Shown here in pieces: positions 55,435-64,000 of a stretch of DNA of 64,000 bases; the stretch's first letter is position 1, and each line of letters opens with the position of its first letter. Position numbers and translations under genes: made by a program. The notes beneath the pieces are model-generated. The model saw only the letters and a list, made by a program, of their open reading frames with translations, did not search any database and had not been told where the DNA came from. This DNA comes from Thermoplasmata archaeon (GTDB taxonomy: Archaea > Thermoplasmatota > Thermoplasmata > Thermoplasmatales > GCA-001856825): NCBI GenBank assembly GCA_021797915.1, contig JAJZYT010000006.1:17513-81512 (forward strand), given 5' to 3'.

Positions 55435-57477
55435 TTGGATTTCGATTTTCCAGTACCAGACGAATTTCAGAAGTACATCGAAAAGGAAAAGATAGACCGA
55501 CTTTACCCTCTCCAGATCGAAGGTTTAAAAATCCTATCCAGAGGTGAGTCCCTGTTGCTTGCCACTCCTACTTCCTCAGGGAAATCGCTGGTCGCATATT
55601 ATGGGATGGTCAGGGCATGGAAGAGGGGGCTGAGGTCGTTGTATGTGGTTCCGCTGAGGGCCCTGGCTGAAGAGAAATTTGAAGACCTGAGAATCTTCGA
55701 AAACTTTGGACTGAAGGTTGCCATAAGTACGGGAGATTATGACAGACCGTCTAACTACCTTAGGAATTATGACATAATTATTTCCACGTCAGAAAAGGTG
55801 GACTCACTCCTCCGGAACAATCCTACCGTATTCGACAATCTCGGGTTCGTCGTTTTTGATGAGATACACAACATACTGGATGAGTCGAGAGGAAGTACGT
55901 TGGAAATCGTCATCTCAAAGATCAGATATCTTGTTGAAGGAGCCCAGTTCATTGCAATGTCCGCAACGGTAAAAAATGTGGAAGACATTGCAAAGTGGCT
56001 GGGTGCGCTTGAAGTGACAAGCGACTTCAGGCCTGTTCCGCTGCGCAAGTTTGTGCTGACACCTGAGTCGGTAATTGATGAAGATGGTCTCCTCGTATCG
56101 GATATTGATTCTTTTGAGGATTTTGTTATAGGTTCCCTCGACAATTCCGGACAGACACTTATCTTCGTGAGATCCAGAAAGTCGACAGAAGGAACTGCGG
56201 AAAAGATGAGCAGGTTTGTAGAGTCAAAACTAAGCGTAAGTGAGAAGGAGGAGCTCAACAGTCTCCAGATCAATTCGGAGTCTCCTGGTTACGACAAGCT
56301 TATTCCGATATTGAAGAGGGGAGTTGGATACCACCACGCCGGAATGCTTTATGAGCAGAGGAGACTGGTGGAGAAGTTATTCAGGGAAAGGAAAATCAAG
56401 GTGATAGTTGCGACGACCACGCTGGCTGCTGGATTGAACCTTCCTGCAAGGTCTGTAGTCATTAAGGATGTCTACAGGTACGATGGGTTTTCATCCGTGC
56501 TGATTCCGAACATGGAAGTCCAGCAGATGCTTGGCAGGGCCGGAAGGGTCAAGTATGACAGGATAGGGAACGGATACATCTATTCCTCCAAGATCCGACT
56601 CCCGGAAATTGTCTCGACATACATCAATGGAGAACTTGAGGGCATAACTTCAAGAATCAATGAAAGCAAGGTAAGGATGCATACTCTCGGACTTATATCT
56701 TCAGGAATGAGCAAGGACTTCCCATCTCTTTCTAAGTTCTTTTCCACTACACTCGCTCACCATGGAGGGCTTCAACTTGACGACTGGATTAAGACTAGCA
56801 TCGAATTTCTGAGAAGCAACGACATGATCAAGGGGGATTCCTCCTACAAACCGACGCCTTTCGGCAGGAAGGTCTCGGAGCTCTATATCGATCCCCTTAC
56901 TGGTGTAATACTTAGGGACACGGTTGGTTTCGAGAGCGTGGATGACATGTTGCTTGGTATCTGTTCCACCCCAGACATGCCTTCGTTGTATGTATCCGAC
57001 AACGAATCATTCCCCTACATTCCTCCATCACACCTGACATTCCATCCTGAGCCTGAACAGATGAAAGTAGCCCTGATACTGAGCGACTGGATCGATGAGA
57101 TGCCTGAAGATGCAATCGTGGAAAAATACAAGATATGGCCCGCAGATCTACGGAACAGGGTAGAGATTGCAGACTGGTTATCCCATTCATTGTACGAGAT
57201 CTCGAGAGCGCTTAACATGGCAAGAACTGAGTTTAGAGTGCTCAACTATAGGGTTTCAAATGGGGTTCAGCAGGATATTATCCCACTAGTGTTCCTTCCG
57301 AATGTAGGAAGAGTCAGGGCCAGAAGACTCATGACCAACGGTTTCGACCTAGAGAAACTTTCGAACTCTATGCCTCGGGATCTTGAACGTATTCCTGGAA
57401 TAGGAGAGAAGATCGCTGAAAGCATCATAAGAGAAGCTAAGAAACTTGTTGAGAAACAAGTTACGCACGGTTTATAA
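55435..57477 (+). CDS. hel308: Hel308-type Ski2-like DNA helicase
   Basis: A superfamily 2 helicase of 680 residues that acts at stalled forks. Walker A ATPTSSGKS (43-51), DEIH (142-145), AMSATVKN, the TLAAGLNLPARSVVI motif and QMLGRAGR are visible. The C-terminal helix-hairpin-helix is VGRVRARRLMTNGF plus IPGIGEKIAESI. The length and order (RecA1, RecA2, winged helix, ratchet, HhH) fit Hel308. The start is TTG at 55435, three bases behind serS. Confidence 0.93.
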   Translation: MDFDFPVPDEFQKYIEKEKIDRLYPLQIEGLKILSRGESLLLATPTSSGKSLVAYYGMVRAWKRGLRSLYVVPLRALAEEKFEDLRIFENFGLKVAISTGDYDRPSNYLRNYDIIISTSEKVDSLLRNNPTVFDNLGFVVFDEIHNILDESRGSTLEIVISKIRYLVEGAQFIAMSATVKNVEDIAKWLGALEVTSDFRPVPLRKFVLTPESVIDEDGLLVSDIDSFEDFVIGSLDNSGQTLIFVRSRKSTEGTAEKMSRFVESKLSVSEKEELNSLQINSESPGYDKLIPILKRGVGYHHAGMLYEQRRLVEKLFRERKIKVIVATTTLAAGLNLPARSVVIKDVYRYDGFSSVLIPNMEVQQMLGRAGRVKYDRIGNGYIYSSKIRLPEIVSTYINGELEGITSRINESKVRMHTLGLISSGMSKDFPSLSKFFSTTLAHHGGLQLDDWIKTSIEFLRSNDMIKGDSSYKPTPFGRKVSELYIDPLTGVILRDTVGFESVDDMLLGICSTPDMPSLYVSDNESFPYIPPSHLTFHPEPEQMKVALILSDWIDEMPEDAIVEKYKIWPADLRNRVEIADWLSHSLYEISRALNMARTEFRVLNYRVSNGVQQDIIPLVFLPNVGRVRARRLMTNGFDLEKLSNSMPRDLERIPGIGEKIAESIIREAKKLVEKQVTHGL

Positions 57478-57595
57478 AATTATCAAACTGAATCTCCTTT
57501 AATGTCTGCTTATCTTTTCCAGCTTGGAAAGCTCCCGGGAATCACTATATTCTGCTTTACCTTCAAATCACATTCATATTACTAATTAATTGACA

Positions 57596-58320
57596 ATGTC
57601 TAGAATAAGATCTCAATTGCTGCAGCCACGTCCGGATTGCGCGGACTTGGTCTCTCATCATTATGGATTTTTAACGCACTCCACTTCGGGGAAGCTCTGA
57701 GCCTGTCCGTCCTTGAAGATATTCTGTTGATGATGGCTGCAATTCTAGGAGGAACTATTCTCCAAAAATTTTCGGGACCTTATTCCGACAAGATTGGACA
57801 TAAGAAAGCTGTAGTCGCTTCGTTGGTTGCACTTACCCTATTGTATCTAATTTTGATTCTTTCATCATTCGTGCAAACCTCTCCTGTTTATTACTCCATA
57901 ACATTCTTTGCACTCACACTTTCCAGCTCCGCACTTCAACCTTCGATCTATTCCATTGTGTCTGCTGAGAGTGAAGTTAAGACGAAAGAATTCTCAACTC
58001 TGAGGGTTGGGAATAACATCGGATGGAGACTTGAACCAGCGATGGGAGGATTTTGCATTCCCTTCGTCTGCAGCAATGGTTTTTCTGATCTCGATACCTG
58101 AGAATATTGATAAAAACATGGGTCTCTATAATGCTTTCATTTCAGTTGGAAGAGCTATGGGACCTCTAGTAGGGTGCGTTCTGAGCATCCCCTCGGTGCC
58201 GTTTCAAGATATCGGGACTGGCAACGCTGTCGGGTTTTTGAATGCGACTGTATTCGGATCTCTTTCAGGGGAAGGCGTGAGATACAAGAGAACAAAAATT
58301 CTGAGCAAGCAGGTTGATTT
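57596..58320 (+). pseudogene. Decayed MFS transporter
   Basis: A major facilitator protein in ruins. From the ATG at 57596 one base appears to be missing near 57603; past it, the frame reads KISIAAATSGLRGLGLSSLW and continues through the MFS loop GPYSDKIGHKKAVVASLVAL (the D-K-x-G-x-K/R-K signature). Near 58045 it shifts to another frame (AFPSSAAMVFLISIP), then joins NMGLYNAFISVGRAMGPLVG and a GEGVRYKRTKI tail; at most about 240 residues remain of the usual 390 or so. The end abuts the convergent nfo gene. Confidence 0.8.
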
Positions 58321-58323
58321 TAC

Positions 58324-61995
<3,672 letters not shown>

Positions 61996-62245
61996 GACTA
62001 CGTCAGTTATTCTCAGTTAAAATATTTTGTTGGCTTGGATTAGCTAAAATGTAGCTTGTTTGCGCTGTATTCTAATTCTTTTCGCCCCATATGTTCCGAT
62101 GTACCTGAAGCCGACTCTGCAAGGCATTTAAGTAAAACACAAAGTTCAATGATCCCTTAGTCAGTCTTGCAGAACTGTTGGACTATGAAAGAATGTCGGC
62201 GAGTTGAAGAAAATGTCATTTAGAGAGGGCAGACTTCGGGAAAGG

Positions 62246-62255
62246 CTTTAATAAG
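62246..62255 (+). promoter_or_regulatory. Probable box A for the gene at 62275
   Basis: CTTTAATAAG lies 20-29 bases before the GTG start, so the transcript would be leaderless. The 250 bases between the oxidoreductase and this point hold a second TTTAAGTAAA (62127) and no gene. Confidence 0.45.
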
Positions 62256-62274
62256 ACCTCTCGATTAAACTTCG

Positions 62275-62517
62275 GTGGTGAATCTGGCTGTTGGTTTCGT
62301 TTTGATCAGCACAGTTCCGGGTAAGGAACATCAGGTGTATAATGAGTTGTTGAAGATAAAGGAGATTGTAGAGCTTCACCCACTCTTTGGAGAGTACGAC
62401 CTGATAGCAAAGCTAGAAACTAAAGACTTCACGGAGTTGGGTCAGATTGTCATGGAAAAAATCAGAGTAATAGAAGGTATTTTGGACACGAAGACATTGA
62501 CTGGAATAAAGATGTAG
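62275..62517 (+). CDS. Solitary Lrp/AsnC effector-binding (RAM) domain protein
   Basis: An 80-residue protein that is only the C-terminal effector domain of Lrp/AsnC regulators: AVGFVLISTVPGKEHQVYNEL, ELHPLFGEYDLIAKLE and IRVIEGILDTKTLTGI give the beta-alpha-beta-beta-alpha-beta fold. There is no DNA-binding domain. The start is GTG at 62275 or 62278. Such stand-alone domains bind amino acids or partner regulators; the ligand is unknown. Confidence 0.88.
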   Translation: MVNLAVGFVLISTVPGKEHQVYNELLKIKEIVELHPLFGEYDLIAKLETKDFTELGQIVMEKIRVIEGILDTKTLTGIKM

Positions 62518-62525
62518 GTAATAAT

Positions 62526-62819
62526 ATGTATAACTCATTTGGTGGTATTTTTGTCGCAATGCTACTCCTTGTACTGGGGCTTTCATTGCTTGTGCTCGGC
62601 ATATTCGCAGCCTATTTTGGGTCAGGGAAAGTTAGGACTTTTGGAATAGTGCTGGGAGTTGTTGGGCTGGTTTTCTGGCTGTTGACTTATTTTGCCAAAG
62701 GTGTCCTAGATGTCAGCCTCTCATTCGTGATATACAACGCTATTCTGTACCTAGTTTCTGCAATAGTTGGCGCGGTAATCGCTCTTCTAATATTCCTCGC
62801 GGTACTTCTTAAGACCTGA
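62526..62819 (+). CDS. Small membrane protein, three transmembrane helices
   Basis: A 97-residue hydrophobic protein with three helices, roughly residues 8-30, 36-56 and 66-95, no signal motif and no charge-rich domain. It starts with ATG at 62526, nine bases behind the Lrp-type gene and just before guaAB, so it appears to lie in one transcript with them. I do not recognise the family. Confidence 0.75.
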   Translation: MYNSFGGIFVAMLLLVLGLSLLVLGIFAAYFGSGKVRTFGIVLGVVGLVFWLLTYFAKGVLDVSLSFVIYNAILYLVSAIVGAVIALLIFLAVLLKT

Positions 62820-62832
62820 GAACTGGATTGAA

Positions 62833-63759
62833 TTGTTCACACCAGAATCGTTTGTCTCGAAAGAGATACAAAAAATAAAGAGGGAAGTGCTGGGGAAAGC
62901 AGTTATAGCTGTTTCAGGTGGCATTGATAGCACTGTTGCGGCCAAAGTTGCTTCGGAGGCCCTTGGTTCTGAGGTTCTTGCAATATACGTAGACACGGGA
63001 TTAATGCGCCTTGATGAGGAGATCGATGTCCAAAAGACTCTGGCGGACCTCAGAATCAATCATAAGATTGTCAAAGAAGAGGAACTCTTTCTTGATCGCC
63101 TTAAGGGCGTAACCGACCCGGAGACAAAGAGGAAGATGATAGGAAAAACTTTCATAGACGTCTTCGAGAGGGAAGCTAAGGACTTCGGAGCTAAATATCT
63201 CGTTCAAGGGACCATTGCTCCCGACTGGATAGAGTCTGGCGGAGGACTGAGAGATACGATAAAAAGTCACCACAATGTTGGTGGGTTACCGGACGTTGTA
63301 AATCTGAAGATTGTAGAACCACTGCGAGATCTGTACAAGGATGAGGTGCGGAAAATAGCCGATTATTATGGCATACCAAAGATGAGGCAACCCTTTCCTG
63401 GGCCAGGGCTGGCTGTCAGGATCATCGGAGAAGTCACAAGGGATAGAGTCGACCTGCTCAGGAAGGCGACTTCCATCCTTGAAAAGAATGTTTCCAAATT
63501 TGAAGAAGTACCGTGGCAGTACTTTGTTGTCCTTTTGGCTGACCGTTCCACAGGTGTTCACGGGGACAGAAGAGTCTATGGCTCGACGGTTGCGATCAGG
63601 TGCGTAAACTCGTTAGATGGGATGACTGCGAATTTTACCCAAATACCCCTAGAAATGCTGGCAAAGATTTCAAGGGAGATTACCAATGGTATTCCTGAAA
63701 TAAGCAGAGTTGTTTATGATATCACAGACAAACCCCCTGCAACAATAGAATGGGAGTGA
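62833..63759 (+). CDS. guaAB: GMP synthase subunit B (PP-loop ATP pyrophosphatase)
   Basis: The ATP-binding subunit of archaeal split GMP synthase, which aminates XMP. The PP-loop is AVSGGIDST (26-34); QGTIAPDWIESGGG, HHNVGGLPDVVNLKIVEPLRDLYKDEVRKIA (about 144-174), QPFPGPGLAVRIIGEVTRDR and the C-terminal NGIPEISRVVYDITDKPPATIEWE are typical. The start is TTG at 62833. The glutaminase subunit is a separate gene, not in the window. Confidence 0.94.
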   Translation: MFTPESFVSKEIQKIKREVLGKAVIAVSGGIDSTVAAKVASEALGSEVLAIYVDTGLMRLDEEIDVQKTLADLRINHKIVKEEELFLDRLKGVTDPETKRKMIGKTFIDVFEREAKDFGAKYLVQGTIAPDWIESGGGLRDTIKSHHNVGGLPDVVNLKIVEPLRDLYKDEVRKIADYYGIPKMRQPFPGPGLAVRIIGEVTRDRVDLLRKATSILEKNVSKFEEVPWQYFVVLLADRSTGVHGDRRVYGSTVAIRCVNSLDGMTANFTQIPLEMLAKISREITNGIPEISRVVYDITDKPPATIEWE

Positions 63760-63768
63760 GGATAAAGG

Positions 63769-64000
63769 ATGGCAATTGAGGTACAAGAAACATACATTCC
63801 GGATACTTCGGTCATAGTGGATGGGAGATTTTGCGAATTTCTCAAAGGGAAGACTCCCGCTGACGTAATCGTGCCGGAGTCCCTCATCTCCGAGATAGAA
63901 CATCAGGCAAATGAGGGGAAGAGCATTGGCTTCACCGGTCTTGAAGAACTCAAGAGACTGAGAAAGATGTGCGATGACGGTAGAATTACTCTTGCATTCT
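63769..64000 (+). CDS. PIN-domain ATPase (PilT N-terminus-like), partial
   Basis: The start of a protein with an N-terminal PIN domain: ETYIPDTSVIVDGRFCEFL with the acidic Asp and the later VPESLISEIEHQANEGKSIGFTGLEEL match the PINc-KH-ATPase family (a PIN domain fused to a VirB11/PilT-like ATPase in archaea). Only 77 residues fall inside the window; the frame is open at the right edge. Whether the ATPase part follows cannot be seen. The ATG follows guaAB by nine bases. Confidence 0.8.
   Translation, partial: MAIEVQETYIPDTSVIVDGRFCEFLKGKTPADVIVPESLISEIEHQANEGKSIGFTGLEELKRLRKMCDDGRITLAF

Overview
The window reads as one contiguous piece of a euryarchaeal chromosome, most like the Thermoplasmatales or a close relative. 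The reasons are: archaeal information-processing genes throughout (split RNA polymerase A'/A'' with an unsplit B, FttA, archaeal DnaG, Pelota, aIF6, L18e/L31e/L39e/S19e, GatDE, DtdA, deoxyhypusine synthase); a proteasome beta subunit close in sequence to the Thermoplasma one; membrane-anchored LonB; an MmgE/PrpD protein; and A/T-rich box A promoters placed 20-35 bases before starts, often with very short leaders. TTG and GTG starts are common. There is no rRNA, insertion sequence, prophage or CRISPR array.

Layout. 1-5770 (minus strand): DRG-type GTPase, release-factor methyltransferase, aIF6, L31e, L39e, PDCD5-like protein, S19e, then FttA and proteasome beta. 5990-8494: DnaG, a MIP18/SufT-like protein and PurE. 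8495-13591: a very large Lhr-type helicase. 13738-14408: a decayed O-methyltransferase. 14433-17669: an orphan, LonB and FolD. 17717-19198: L18e, L13, S9, RpoN and tRNA-Pro(GGG). 19250-24839: GNAT protein, orphan, membrane protein, MmgE/PrpD, tRNA methylthiotransferase, YciI-like and DUF167 proteins. 24917-33694 (minus): the RNA polymerase operon rpoH-rpoB-rpoA1-rpoA2-rpl30e-nusA. 34044-39331: orphans, a BtuF-like protein, a ubiquitin-like beta-grasp protein, then a tight minus-strand run wHTH, DUF373, MptE-like, Mut7-C, Pelota. 39492-49812: DNA repair (Ogg), hydrolase, carbamate kinase, phosphoribosyltransferase, DtdA, deoxyhypusine synthase, TyrRS, hexuloisomerase, SHMT, LOG-like, PAC2-like, RpoL and NadM. 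49890-50385: a decayed gene, perhaps UppP. 50393-57477 (plus): GatD, GatE, orphan, SerRS and Hel308. 57596-58320: a decayed MFS transporter. 58324-61995 (minus): endonuclease IV and a two-subunit 2-oxoacid:ferredoxin oxidoreductase. 62275-64000: solitary Lrp/AsnC effector domain, small membrane protein, GMP synthase PP-loop subunit and a partial PIN-domain ATPase.

Most of the window is housekeeping: transcription (six RNA polymerase subunits, NusA, FttA), translation and its quality control (ribosomal proteins, TyrRS, SerRS, GatDE, DtdA, Pelota, hypusine synthesis), proteolysis (proteasome, LonB) and DNA maintenance (DnaG, Lhr, Hel308, Ogg, Nfo). I found no clear new defence or biosynthetic system. 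The most unusual points are an L13 gene whose ATG start is broken by one base, a FolD lacking the usual cyclohydrolase residues, a 1698-residue Lhr, an A'' subunit with a long N-terminal extension, a lone BtuF-like protein with no signal peptide, and three decayed genes between otherwise intact essential genes.
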